Of a DNA stretch of 64,000 bases, positions 43,427 through 51,272 are shown in pieces; the first letter of the stretch is position 1; each line of letters begins with the position of its first letter. Below the pieces are notes generated by a model. The model was not told the DNA's origin, searched no databases, and saw nothing but the letters and a program-made list of their open reading frames with translations. Source of the DNA: Novimethylophilus kurashikiensis (GTDB lineage: Bacteria; Pseudomonadota; Gammaproteobacteria; Burkholderiales; Methylophilaceae); the NCBI RefSeq assembly GCF_003112435.1, contig NZ_BDOQ01000007.1, forward strand, positions 161,410 through 225,409, in the 5' to 3' direction. Both the position numbers and the translations under genes were made by a program.

Positions 43427-44290
43427 ATGTCTAGTATGGCTGTACCGCAGGTTGCGGCAGAGCAACTGCTTGTCAATATGCGCATTCCGCCTTGCCCCCG
43501 AGTGGTCACTGCGCTGATTAATGAAAGTCATGAAGAATTCCCGGACTTCGACAAACTGGATAAACTCATTTCCGGCGACGTCGGTTTAGCTAGCGCTGTC
43601 CTTAAAACGGCCAATTCCCCGTATTACGGCTTGTCTCGTAAGGCATCGGCCGTGAAGCAGGCGATGACCATTCTTGGCTCACGTACGGTGATTCAAATTG
43701 TGACCATGCTGGCCTTGCGTAACGCATTCCCTGCCAACAATATGCTGGAGCGCTTCTGGGACCGCTCGACCTACCATGCCATTGCTTGCGCCCGCATCGC
43801 CCGCTACCTGAGCTTGATGCAAGCCGATATCGCATTCACGTTCGGCTTGTTCAATGACTGCGGTATTCCCATCATGTTTACCTGGTTCGAGAACTACAAG
43901 GACGTCTTGGCGCAGGCAAATAAGGCAGTGAAGCCCTTTATCGCGCTGGAAAACGATATGTTCGGCACCAACCACGCTATCGTCGGCGCGGCGTTGGCGC
44001 AGGAATGGCACCTTCCTGAAAATATCTGCGTCGCCATTCGCGAGCACCATTCGGTCGACCCGCTGTATGGCCTGAAGAGTGATGTAGACCCGCAAGGCAA
44101 GCTATTGCGGTGCATCTCCATCGTTGCGGACTACATGGTCAACCGGTTCCTCGACGTAGAGCAGGAGACGGAGTGGAAGTTGCATGGCCCGGCCGCGCTT
44201 CATCAACTCGGCACCAGCGAAGCTGACCTTGATTTTATCTACTCCTACGTTTGCGATGAGCTGCGTGAGGCTCAATCCTACCGAGGCTAG
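43427..44290 (+). CDS. HDOD-domain protein
   Basis: This 287-residue protein starts at ATG 43427 after GGAG. The HDOD core covers about residues 15-215: PPCPRVVTALINE, LDKLISGDVGLASAVLKTANSPYYGL and a MTILGSRTVIQIV stretch, with AFTFGLFNDCGIPIM in place of the usual GLLHDIG. HDOD proteins are non-catalytic HD relatives that often link two-component signals to motility or stress. It is followed 12 bases later by a CheY gene. Confidence 0.85.
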   Translation: MSSMAVPQVAAEQLLVNMRIPPCPRVVTALINESHEEFPDFDKLDKLISGDVGLASAVLKTANSPYYGLSRKASAVKQAMTILGSRTVIQIVTMLALRNAFPANNMLERFWDRSTYHAIACARIARYLSLMQADIAFTFGLFNDCGIPIMFTWFENYKDVLAQANKAVKPFIALENDMFGTNHAIVGAALAQEWHLPENICVAIREHHSVDPLYGLKSDVDPQGKLLRCISIVADYMVNRFLDVEQETEWKLHGPAALHQLGTSEADLDFIYSYVCDELREAQSYRG

Positions 44291-44302
44291 ATATACAGTT
44301 CC

Positions 44303-44704
44303 ATGGCCAACCAAAATCTGAAGTTCCTGGTGGTGGATGATTTCGCCACCATGCGCCGTATCGTCCGTACCTTATTGAAGGAATCGGGATACAGCAATGT
44401 CGAAGAGGCTGAAGACGGCGCGGTAGCTCTGGCAAGGCTTCAATCGGGCAACTTCGATTTCGTCGTGACAGATTGGAATATGCCGAACATGGACGGCATC
44501 ACGCTCCTTCGAAATATTCGCGCCGATGCCAAGCTGAAGCATCTCCCTGTGCTGATGGTGACCGCAGAGGCAAAGAAGGAAAACGTCATCGCGGCAGCCC
44601 AAGCAGGTGCTTCTGGCTACATCATCAAGCCATTCACGAAGGCGACCCTCCTCGAAAAGCTCGAAAAGGTCTTTGCCAAGCACGGCCTCGCTACCGTGGC
44701 ATGA
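44303..44704 (+). CDS. cheY: CheY-like chemotaxis response regulator
   Basis: This 133-residue single receiver is very close to bona fide Che[22 protein letters not shown], the phospho-acceptor Asp in [40 protein letters not shown]. All acid-pocket and switch residues are present (DD, D, T, K). It could be phosphorylated by host CheA or the plasmid kinase and bind the flagellar switch. Coupled upstream to the HDOD gene (12 bases) and downstream by an ATGA overlap to a small secreted protein. Confidence 0.9.
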   Translation: MANQNLKFLVVDDFATMRRIVRTLLKESGYSNVEEAEDGAVALARLQSGNFDFVVTDWNMPNMDGITLLRNIRADAKLKHLPVLMVTAEAKKENVIAAAQAGASGYIIKPFTKATLLEKLEKVFAKHGLATVA

Positions 44705-44976
44705 TTTGGCTGTTGGGCGTCTGGCTTCTGTTTGCATCAAACGCGCAAGCAGCGGCAATCAAAGGCGACGACCCGGCAATTTTCATTGCCTATAAAGCCA
44801 GTGTTGTCGCCTATCTAAAGCATCAATCCGAAGAAATGGCCAAGGCGTATGCCTGCGTATTGGCCGCAAAAGACTCTGGGCAGGTTGAGCGCTGCGCTGA
44901 ACCTGTTAACAAAGTACAAGTTCCCTCCCAGGTTAAGGTAGGTAAAAGTCCTGTCGTTCACCATCAAGACCCATAA
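44701..44976 (+). CDS. Small exported protein coupled to cheY
   Basis: This 91-residue protein starts in an ATGA overlap with the cheY stop. A signal peptide ([17 protein letters not shown]) is followed by about 74 residues with two cysteines (CVLAAK and RCAEP), likely one disulfide, and a polar tail. Periplasmic. No family recognised. Confidence 0.65.
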   Translation: MIWLLGVWLLFASNAQAAAIKGDDPAIFIAYKASVVAYLKHQSEEMAKAYACVLAAKDSGQVERCAEPVNKVQVPSQVKVGKSPVVHHQDP

Positions 44977-44981
44977 CTAAC

Positions 44982-45010
44982 TTGACCTTCACACATATTT
45001 GAAGTATAAA
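44982..45010 (+). promoter_or_regulatory. Consensus promoter of the 45034 gene
   Basis: TTGACC (44982-44987), 17 bases, TATAAA (45005-45010). Confidence 0.75.
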
Positions 45011-45033
45011 TGTCGCTCCTGAAGGGACTTTTT

Positions 45034-45474
45034 ATGGCTTCGAATACAGTTCTTCCGCCGGTATCAGTGCAGGCAATTCTTCGTGTAAAAGACTCATTGC
45101 CTGCGCCCACAGTTTGCCCTCATTGTGAGTCACCTGTCCGGCTGGTGAACAATGCCGAGATATACGGTAAACCGTATGGAGACTGGCCATGGGCTTATCT
45201 TTGCACGGGGACTCGCTGTCGCGCTTATGTGGGCATGCACCCCAATACAGACATTCCCCTGGGAACCTTGGCGACGGCCGAGATACGTGATGCTCGCAAA
45301 AGGGCCAAGAACCTTTTCAATCCGATTTGGCAGGGCGGGAAGATGTCCCGTAGCGCGGCTTATGCCTGGCTGGCCAAGGAAATGAATATTCCAAAGGAGT
45401 CCTGCCATTTTGGCTGGTTTGATGTTGCTCAATGCAACACCGCTATCAAGATTCTGACTGCCCGTAAGGGATGA
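45034..45474 (+). CDS. DUF3268-like zinc-finger protein
   Basis: This 146-residue protein has CPHC followed by C-x(5)-C (LCTGTRC) and the stretch RAYVGMHPNTDIPLGTLA, then a helical KMSRSAAYAWLAKEM-type end. This matches the DUF3268 family of unknown function found in phages and plasmids. ATG 45034 (after GAAGGGA) was chosen because an in-frame ATG at 45010 overlaps the -10 box. Confidence 0.7.
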   Translation: MASNTVLPPVSVQAILRVKDSLPAPTVCPHCESPVRLVNNAEIYGKPYGDWPWAYLCTGTRCRAYVGMHPNTDIPLGTLATAEIRDARKRAKNLFNPIWQGGKMSRSAAYAWLAKEMNIPKESCHFGWFDVAQCNTAIKILTARKG

Positions 45475-45477
45475 GGG

Positions 45478-45483
45478 CTATAC
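45478..45483 (+). promoter_or_regulatory. CTATAC element of the 45514 gene
   Basis: CTATAC 31 bases before the ATG, just after the previous stop. Confidence 0.45.
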
Positions 45484-45513
45484 CGTGAGTGGAATTTAAC
45501 TCATGGAGGGTTT

Positions 45514-45846
45514 ATGACTGAAGCAGAAATTAACGCAACACCGGTTGGGCTGCGGCTCGAAGTAAGCAATTTGATGGTGCGCTATAACCTTCCTCATGAT
45601 GAGGCGCTGGCTCAGGCGAAGGAAAACCTTGAGACACGTCGGCAGTTGTGGTTGACCAGCACTATCGACCCGCTGGCCAAGAAGCATGGAACTACCCGGG
45701 AAGTAATCCTCTCGGTCCTATTCTTCGACAACACCGTTGGAATAACCACGGATAAGGCCTATTGGGCTGATGCGAATGCTTTCGCAGCCACAACCATGGC
45801 TGAGGTCGGTTTTAAGCCGGAAAATCTGGGCAAGCAGATTCAGTAA
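45514..45846 (+). CDS. Unknown protein, 110 residues
   Basis: Soluble, helical, with no recognised motif. Ribosome site TGGAGGG. Own CTATAC element and own terminator make it a monocistronic unit. Confidence 0.6.
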   Translation: MTEAEINATPVGLRLEVSNLMVRYNLPHDEALAQAKENLETRRQLWLTSTIDPLAKKHGTTREVILSVLFFDNTVGITTDKAYWADANAFAATTMAEVGFKPENLGKQIQ

Positions 45847-45863
45847 CACATTACGAAACTCAC

Positions 45864-45889
45864 ATCCCCGGCTTGCCGGGGATTTTTGT
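45864..45889 (+). terminator. Rho-independent terminator
   Basis: ATCCCCGG-cttg-CCGGGGAT followed by TTTTG. The next CTATAC element lies nine bases further. Confidence 0.9.
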
Positions 45890-45897
45890 TTTCCTGC

Positions 45898-45903
45898 CTA
45901 TAC
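45898..45903 (+). promoter_or_regulatory. CTATAC element of the 45952 gene
   Basis: CTATAC 49 bases before the ATG at 45952, directly after a terminator. Confidence 0.45.
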
Positions 45904-45951
45904 ATCCAGGTAGGAAACAACCCATCGTCAATACAAAATAGAGGAAACAAA

Positions 45952-46797
45952 ATGTCTCAATACAATGTTGCACTGTCCCTGAATATCAACACCGAACTCT
46001 CCGACAAGGAGGTTGGGGCGCTGGTCACCATGATGCTCCAATTGGGGGCCACTAAGGCAGGGGAACTGGTCCGTGTGGCTGAAAATGCCACCAATCCGGA
46101 TTCCCTGGCGTACGACCCGAAGGCATTGGCGGCGAGTCCCGACTTGCTGGCGATTGCGGATAGCGGGTTTGCGGTGCAGGCGGTGAACAACTATGTCAGC
46201 CCCTATGCGCCCAACACGCTCGTCATTATCGGCACGAACGCCGACGGCAAGGTGGTCATTCAGGGGAGCCGTTCCAGTGAAGATGCCAACAAGGACTTCT
46301 TCATCATGGATTCGGCCCTGGAGCTGTCTCAAGCCGTTGAGCTGCGGAACGTTGACTTCGACGAGCACAAGATTGGCGGTCTGTTGGTCCGGCCGGCAAC
46401 CCGTGGCGCGCGTCATCAGGTTATGCGTAAGGCGCTGGCAAGCTTGGCGGCCGTAGGCGACGTTTACACCGACGCCTATGAGGCCGAGGGATTCGTTAAA
46501 GCCGCGGAGAATCTTGGGGTGTTAGCCCTGGAACTCGCAGCTGAGGACGAAACCATGGAGCAGGGCATGTTGCATTGCAATGGTGCTTGCGTGGAAATTG
46601 TCGACGTCCGTGCTGACGGCTCATTTGAGGTGAAGGGCGTTAAATTCACCCCGGATGATAAATGGACCGTTTTTGTAAAATCGCATAACGCCGAATACCC
46701 TGTCACGATGTACGATTGTGAGCAGGATATTTTCGGGGTACTGACTGACGCCAAGCAGTTCTACAACAACTGCCTGACGCAGGCCAAAACGCACTAA
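45952..46797 (+). CDS. Unknown protein, 281 residues
   Basis: ATG 45952 follows AGAGGAAA. Soluble, with a duplicated alpha/beta look: the N-terminal ~90 residues are helical, the middle has strands (NTLVIIGTNADGKVVIQG) and the end has a Tyr/Asp-rich segment. No signal peptide or known motif. It ends at a terminator shared with the convergent 46838 gene. Confidence 0.7.
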   Translation: MSQYNVALSLNINTELSDKEVGALVTMMLQLGATKAGELVRVAENATNPDSLAYDPKALAASPDLLAIADSGFAVQAVNNYVSPYAPNTLVIIGTNADGKVVIQGSRSSEDANKDFFIMDSALELSQAVELRNVDFDEHKIGGLLVRPATRGARHQVMRKALASLAAVGDVYTDAYEAEGFVKAAENLGVLALELAAEDETMEQGMLHCNGACVEIVDVRADGSFEVKGVKFTPDDKWTVFVKSHNAEYPVTMYDCEQDIFGVLTDAKQFYNNCLTQAKTH

Positions 46798-46804
46798 GTC
46801 TCAC

Positions 46805-46832
46805 AACCCGCCGCTTTTTGGCGGGTTTTTCT
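46805..46832. terminator. Terminator between convergent genes
   Basis: AACCCGCC-gcttttt-GGCGGGTT with T-tract on the plus strand. Confidence 0.85.
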
Positions 46833-46837
46833 TTGCA

Positions 46838-47134
46838 CTAGAGCGCGGCCGCCGCGATAAACCGGTCGGACAACTTGTAGAAGACCTGCTGCTCCACTTG
46901 GGCAACCGCAAAGTAGTCCAGCACCTGGACCTTTCCGGCGCCGGGCAGGACCTTGCCCTGCTTCAAGTCGACTAACGCATCACGCAAAGTCTCAGGGTCA
47001 TTTTCAACCACCGCGAGAAGGTTTGCCATAGGCACCACCGGCGCATCACCAATCGCAACAGGCTTTGCCAACTCCAATAAAACTCGCTCACTAAAGCCAG
47101 TCACACCCAAATCCGACACAATCTTTCGATTCAT
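46838..47134 (-). CDS. Unknown protein, 98 residues
   Basis: Strong ribosome site AAGGAGG four bases before the ATG. Soluble, with Val/Ala/Leu-rich helices (VVPMANLLAVVENDPETLRD). No family recognised. Confidence 0.6.
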   Translation of the reverse strand: MNRKIVSDLGVTGFSERVLLELAKPVAIGDAPVVPMANLLAVVENDPETLRDALVDLKQGKVLPGAGKVQVLDYFAVAQVEQQVFYKLSDRFIAAAAL

Positions 47135-47222
47135 AGGACCTCCTTGCGTAAGAAATTGTTAACCATGCTAGCACCAGCAAATTGCAAAATCAAACAATTT
47201 ATGCAGCAAAAGCATACACTTA

Positions 47223-47251
47223 TTGACAAAATAACATAATAGTGATATATT
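47223..47251 (+). promoter_or_regulatory. Consensus promoter of cca
   Basis: TTGACA (47223-47228), 17 bases, TATATT (47246-47251). Confidence 0.8.
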
Positions 47252-47276
47252 TAAAGCTCAACAAGGACAAACTCCA

Positions 47277-48521
47277 ATGAAAATCTATCTGGTAGGCGGC
47301 GCAGTGCGTGATGCCCTGATGGGGCTCCCAATGAAGGACTACGATTACGTTGTGGTGGGGAGTTCTCCGGCTGAGATGGTGGCTAAAGGCTACAAGCAGG
47401 TCGGTGCGGACTTTCCGGTATTCCTTCATCCGTATACCGGCGATGAATACGCCTTGGCCCGAACGGAACGGAAAACGGGTGCCGGCTACCATGGGTTTTC
47501 AGTCTATGCTGCTCCGGATGTAACACTGGAAGACGACCTGTCTCGGCGCGACCTCACTATCAACGCGATGGCGGTGGATGACCGTGACCATATCATCGAC
47601 CCGTTTGGGGGTCAGGCGGACCTGGCTGCGAAGGTATTGCGCCACGTAGGCCCGGCGTTTGCCGAAGACCCGGTACGCATTCTCCGTGTGGCCAGGTTTG
47701 CTGCTCGGTACGACGGCTTCTCGGTGGCTCCAGAAACCATGGCCTTGATGCGCGGCATGGTTGAGGCGGGGGAGGTTGATGCGCTGGTGCCTGAACGCGT
47801 ATGGCAGGAGTTGTCCCGTGGCTTAATGGAAGCCAAGCCTTCACGTATGCTGGAGGTGCTGTTCGAGTGCGGTGCGCTTCATCGGCTGCTGCCGGAAGTC
47901 GCCCGCTTGCATGGTGTCCCACAGCCCTTGGCGCATCATCCTGAAGGCCCTGTGCATATACACAATAATCTGGTGCTCGATTACGCGGCAAAATGCGGTG
48001 CCAGCCTTGAGGTTCGGTTTGCCTGTCTGATGCATGACCTCGGCAAAGGGGTGACGCCATCTGAATCATGGCCGTCCCATCCGGACCATGAGGGCCTCGG
48101 CTTGCCTTTGGTTGAGGCGGTCTGCGACCGATACAAGGTCCCATCCTCTTGCCGCGAGCTTGCGATGCTGACCTGCCGGTACCACACGCATGTGCACCGG
48201 GCTTTGGAGCTTCGGCCGGGCAGCCTGGTGAAGCTGCTATCGAACGGAGACGCCTTCAGGCGTCCAGAGCGGTTCACTGAATTCTTGCAGGCGTGCCGCT
48301 GTGATGCGCGCGGCCGGGCGGGCAAGGAGGAGAGCGCCTACCCTCAGTTTGACCTGATGGTTCAGGCCATGACCGCGGCTCGTTCCGTAAATGCGGGCGA
48401 AGTTGCGAAAAATACGGAAAACAAAGCATTCATCCCGGAACGTATCCATGAGGCACGGGTGAGCGCGGTAAAAGCCTCAATGAGACAGAACCCTCTTCTC
48501 AAGGAAGAACACTTAGTATGA
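47277..48521 (+). CDS. cca: CCA-adding tRNA nucleotidyltransferase with HD domain
   Basis: This 414-residue protein matches E. coli Cca in length (412) and layout: GGAVRD (7-12), catalytic D21xD23 in KDYDYVV, RRDLTINAMA, EDPVRILRVARFAARY, and a C-terminal HD phosphohydrolase domain with HHPEGPVHIHNN and MHDLGKG. It adds or repairs the 3' CCA end of tRNAs using CTP and ATP. It has its own consensus promoter and is the first gene of a coupled operon with two Nudix proteins and a phosphothreonine-lyase-like protein. No tRNA genes are visible in the window. Confidence 0.93.
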   Translation: MKIYLVGGAVRDALMGLPMKDYDYVVVGSSPAEMVAKGYKQVGADFPVFLHPYTGDEYALARTERKTGAGYHGFSVYAAPDVTLEDDLSRRDLTINAMAVDDRDHIIDPFGGQADLAAKVLRHVGPAFAEDPVRILRVARFAARYDGFSVAPETMALMRGMVEAGEVDALVPERVWQELSRGLMEAKPSRMLEVLFECGALHRLLPEVARLHGVPQPLAHHPEGPVHIHNNLVLDYAAKCGASLEVRFACLMHDLGKGVTPSESWPSHPDHEGLGLPLVEAVCDRYKVPSSCRELAMLTCRYHTHVHRALELRPGSLVKLLSNGDAFRRPERFTEFLQACRCDARGRAGKEESAYPQFDLMVQAMTAARSVNAGEVAKNTENKAFIPERIHEARVSAVKASMRQNPLLKEEHLV

Positions 48522-49078
48522 CCATACAAAAAATCGAGGCTGGCGCCCTGCATCCCCAAGGAAAGGACGCTGTGTTTCTCTGGCTCTACTGTCTGGATGG
48601 ACAGCCGTATACGAAGCGCTTACCCAACCAGGTGGCTGGCGGCCAATACCCGATGGTGCTCTCCCTGCTGCGCTGGGATGGTTCCTTTGGCACGATGGGC
48701 GGCAAGGTCGACCCGGGCGAGTCGCTTTACGAGGCATTGTGCCGGGAGGCTGTTGAAGAGGCGTCCTTTGAGATTGGCCACGATGACGATGTCCGGCCGC
48801 TCGCAACCTATCTGGATGACGAGTGGCACATGCACAGCTATTGTCTGGAGCTGCCCTATAGCCGCCTTGAAGCTGCCCGTGAAAGTGCCTCGATGGTTGG
48901 CCGCTCGCCTGAGGTGGCGGGGGCCGTGATTGTGCCGGCGTTCAATTATCCCGCCCGTATGAATGGCGCGCCGCGTGGACGGGACGCATTCCTGACCATG
49001 AACTTCTTCTCGACCTCCAAGGTTGAGCTGAATGAGCTTTTCGGACGCATGCAGAGTCAGGAGCTTGCTTGTGGCTGA
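48518..49078 (+). CDS. Nudix hydrolase-like protein
   Basis: This 186-residue protein overlaps the cca stop by four bases. The Nudix box GKVDPGE-x7-REAVEEASFE (about residues 60-84) has the metal-binding Glu set, with Ser in place of the box Gly. The chain is long for a minimal Nudix domain; the C-terminal ~60 residues form a helix. Substrate unknown (nucleoside diphosphate derivative). Confidence 0.8.
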   Translation: MTIQKIEAGALHPQGKDAVFLWLYCLDGQPYTKRLPNQVAGGQYPMVLSLLRWDGSFGTMGGKVDPGESLYEALCREAVEEASFEIGHDDDVRPLATYLDDEWHMHSYCLELPYSRLEAARESASMVGRSPEVAGAVIVPAFNYPARMNGAPRGRDAFLTMNFFSTSKVELNELFGRMQSQELACG

Positions 49079-49529
49079 AAAACAAACCACTGGGTTCAAT
49101 CATAACGACGATATCGACGAATTCCTTGCGTACCTTTATCGACCATCCCCGAAGCCCTCCCTGGATAGAAGCCAATTTTGGCATTCAGTGGTAAATCCAA
49201 ACGAGGTTTTCTTTAGCACTGAGCACTCTGGAAAGTGGTGTATCTTCCGAGGCCCCGCCGAAATTGATGATGCCTGGGACAAAATTGTTGAATCGGTAAA
49301 AGCCGGTCGACTGTCCCATGCCAAGGTTTCTACGGCACTGGGCCGGGCAATGTATGGCGACCGCCAAGTCATCTGTGTGTATACCCAAAATTGGACTGAC
49401 CTGGATGAGTTGATGGAGGCGCGCGATGTGCTGCGCGAACTGGGATTCACTGAGCAGCTTGGATACAAGCGCGACATCGATACCAAGAATAGGGTCTACG
49501 GCGAAAATGAGTTTTATCTCCATGCGTAA
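49071..49529 (+). CDS. BLES03/putative phosphothreonine-lyase-domain protein
   Basis: This 152-residue protein starts at GTG 49071 after AGGAG, overlapping the Nudix stop by eight bases. It matches the DUF1917/BLES03 pattern: GKWCIFRGPAEIDDAWDKIV, GRLSHAKVSTA and ICVYTQNWTDLDELM, then LGYKRDIDTKNRVYG. This family is annotated as possibly related to OspF/SpvC phosphothreonine lyases, but function is unproven. Third gene of the cca operon. Confidence 0.65.
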   Translation: MAEKQTTGFNHNDDIDEFLAYLYRPSPKPSLDRSQFWHSVVNPNEVFFSTEHSGKWCIFRGPAEIDDAWDKIVESVKAGRLSHAKVSTALGRAMYGDRQVICVYTQNWTDLDELMEARDVLRELGFTEQLGYKRDIDTKNRVYGENEFYLHA

Positions 49530-49926
49530 CATTACCCATTACGTTATCGGTCTGATGTTCTCTCCTGACAGCACTAAGCTCGTCGGCATTCTCAAGCATC
49601 GCCCCTCGTTCCTTGCAGGGTTGCTCAATGGTGTTGGTGGCCACGTGGAAGAAGGCGAATCTCCTGCTTCAGCAGTTCGCCGTGAATTCGAAGAGGAAAC
49701 CGGTGTGGTCACCAGGGAAGAGGATTGGAAATTCTTCCATACCCTAAGTGGGCCGACCTATGTCATGCATTGTTTTTACATGCACTCTGACAAGTACATG
49801 GAGGCTAGGACAACAACTGATGAGCCCATTGTTGTTATCGACCTCAGAGCGGCTCCACATGCTGCCTGGGCGCCAGACATGGTCTCCTTAATTCAGCTCG
49901 CAAACAAGCATACTCAGGTAGCCTAA
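49522..49926 (+). CDS. Nudix hydrolase
   Basis: This 134-residue protein has a complete Nudix box, GGHVEEGE-x7-REFEEETGV (about residues 37-60). ATG 49522 overlaps the preceding stop. MutT-like size; probably a nucleotide or nucleotide-sugar pyrophosphatase. Last gene of the cca operon. Confidence 0.85.
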   Translation: MRNITHYVIGLMFSPDSTKLVGILKHRPSFLAGLLNGVGGHVEEGESPASAVRREFEEETGVVTREEDWKFFHTLSGPTYVMHCFYMHSDKYMEARTTTDEPIVVIDLRAAPHAAWAPDMVSLIQLANKHTQVA

Positions 49927-49972
49927 GTACACACCACCCGGCTCTCATAACGGGGTTTTTATTTCACTGACG

Positions 49973-49978
49973 CTATAC
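49973..49978 (+). promoter_or_regulatory. CTATAC element of the 50011 gene
   Basis: CTATAC 33 bases before the ATG. Between it and the gene, CTTAG and CTAAG form a short dyad ending at the ribosome site. A weak terminator-like run (ACCCG...CGGGGT, TTTTT) lies at 49930-49961. Confidence 0.4.
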
Positions 49979-50010
49979 CTACTTAGGGATTTTTTAACTA
50001 AGGAGGATAT

Positions 50011-50235
50011 ATGTTAAGTGATGAGCAGATTGCAGAAGTAACTGCCGAAATGGTGCCAAAAGGAACGCCTGTTCGATTCCAGATTGGCGGCCAAACCATC
50101 AACATCATGACCGGTGAAAAGCAGGCCAAGGGTATCAACGTGATGTATCAGATTTTTTACTGGAACTTCACGAAAGAGACTTCCAGCAAGATTGCCCAGT
50201 GGGTCGGTGCCGTTCCTGTTTTCAGCGAGGGCTAA
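50011..50235 (+). CDS. Unknown protein, 74 residues
   Basis: Strong ribosome site AAGGAGG. Soluble, with a beta-rich centre (VRFQIGGQTINIMTG). It is followed three bases later by a metallopeptidase-like gene, so they are co-transcribed. No family recognised. Confidence 0.6.
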   Translation: MLSDEQIAEVTAEMVPKGTPVRFQIGGQTINIMTGEKQAKGINVMYQIFYWNFTKETSSKIAQWVGAVPVFSEG

Positions 50236-50238
50236 AGC

Positions 50239-50703
50239 ATGTTGCCTCGACTGAAAAAGCAATTCTTGGCCAAGCTTGCGACGTTTGGGCTTGAAGACAA
50301 CATCATTGTGGCCAAGGTAAGGAAATCGAAGCCTGGTCGCGTTGCCTACTACTGCGGCATGTCGCAGTTCCGCAATAAGCCGCGGCTGGTTATCGACGTT
50401 GAAGCCATCGCAGCGGAATACGTGAGCGCGGCGCTCATCGAAGAAGAGGTCCTGATGTCGATTAGCCATGAATATGGTCATTGCATCGCGGAGTGTATTC
50501 GGGAGACGCCTAGGATTTCGCGCGGCGGCGACGTATTTATCGGCCTGCCGGACTGGAAACCGGTGTTTGATTCGGATGAGGAGTATTTCGCAGAAGACTT
50601 TGCTCGCTTCATGGTGACCTATGACGCGCGGCAAGAGCCTTTCTGGGATGACTTCATGCCGAAGTACATCGCTGAGTTCAAACGTATCTACATGGAAGCC
50701 TGA
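50239..50703 (+). CDS. Small HExxH metallopeptidase-like protein
   Basis: This 154-residue protein has HEYGH (about 77-81) in SISHEYGHCIAE and a downstream EEYFAEDFARF, which offers a third glutamate ligand, consistent with a gluzincin-like zinc site. No signal peptide, so cytoplasmic. It resembles the small peptidases of phages and plasmids (ImmA/IrrE-like in size), but without an adjacent repressor gene. Substrate unknown. Confidence 0.65.
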   Translation: MLPRLKKQFLAKLATFGLEDNIIVAKVRKSKPGRVAYYCGMSQFRNKPRLVIDVEAIAAEYVSAALIEEEVLMSISHEYGHCIAECIRETPRISRGGDVFIGLPDWKPVFDSDEEYFAEDFARFMVTYDARQEPFWDDFMPKYIAEFKRIYMEA

Positions 50704-50705
50704 CT

Positions 50706-50734
50706 CAAAGCGTCTCCACCTTGGGGGCGCTTTT
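50706..50734 (+). terminator. Rho-independent terminator
   Basis: AAAGCG...CGCTTT stem with inner CC/GG pairs and TTTT. CTATAC starts right after. Confidence 0.7.
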
Positions 50735-50740
50735 CTATAC
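50735..50740 (+). promoter_or_regulatory. CTATAC element of the 50773 gene
   Basis: CTATAC 33 bases before the ATG, fused to the end of a terminator T-run. Confidence 0.45.
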
Positions 50741-50772
50741 AGAGCAGGTAAACAACAAATGAGAGGAAAATT

Positions 50773-50982
50773 ATGAACTGCAGCTCCCCTATTGCCGACC
50801 ATAAATCTGTCTGCCGAGCCTTGGCGCCAGACGGTTGGTCCTACACCGGGTTTGACAATGGGCGCTATCTGTTCCAGACCGGCAGTTATGCGAATGGCTT
50901 CAAGGAAATGCGCTGCCTGGAAGAAGACCTGACACGCGAAAACTTGAACTTGATGGTCAAGCTTAACGTTACACGGAACTGA
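50773..50982 (+). CDS. Unknown protein, 69 residues
   Basis: Ribosome site AGAGGAAAA. The N-terminus begins MNCSSPIADHKSVCRAL, with two cysteines; the rest is soluble and mixed. Followed 11 bases later by the 50994 gene in the same unit. No family recognised. Confidence 0.55.
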   Translation: MNCSSPIADHKSVCRALAPDGWSYTGFDNGRYLFQTGSYANGFKEMRCLEEDLTRENLNLMVKLNVTRN

Positions 50983-50993
50983 GCGGTACCCCT

Positions 50994-51182
50994 ATGGCCA
51001 TCACAATCAACGGAAAAACCATCATCGGCGGAACACATGTCGTGGCCATCAACGGTCGCATCATCGTTGATGGTGAGGATGTCACCGAGAAGGTCTCGAA
51101 AACAGGCTACCTCGATGTCCGCACTGGCTCAACTAAAGCGCCTGGCGTCCTCTCTGCTATTGCACGAGCATTCAAACTTTAA
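50994..51182 (+). CDS. Unknown beta-rich protein, 62 residues
   Basis: Short repeats of ING/VDG turns (TINGKTIIGG, AINGRIIVDG) suggest a small beta protein like the N-terminal motif of some phage and bacterial polypeptides of unknown role. Weak ribosome site. Ends before a terminator. Confidence 0.55.
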   Translation: MAITINGKTIIGGTHVVAINGRIIVDGEDVTEKVSKTGYLDVRTGSTKAPGVLSAIARAFKL

Positions 51183-51190
51183 AGAAACAC

Positions 51191-51220
51191 TCACCCCACG
51201 GGATTCCCTGTGGGGTTTCT
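51191..51220 (+). terminator. Rho-independent terminator
   Basis: ACCCCAC-N9-GTGGGGT followed by TTCTT. Confidence 0.8.
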
Positions 51221-51231
51221 TCCGCGCGCGC

Positions 51232-51237
51232 CTATAC
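51232..51237 (+). promoter_or_regulatory. CTATAC element of the 51273 gene
   Basis: CTATAC 36 bases before the ATG. CATTA and TAATG in the leader (51240-51259) form a short dyad. Confidence 0.45.
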
Positions 51238-51272
51238 CCCATTAGGAATATTTCTTAATGAGGAAAACTATA

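Noticed and set aside
44701..44976. Longer version starting at 44473
   Set aside because: The upstream part is a shadow of cheY. The ATG at 44701 overlaps the cheY stop and opens a clean signal peptide.
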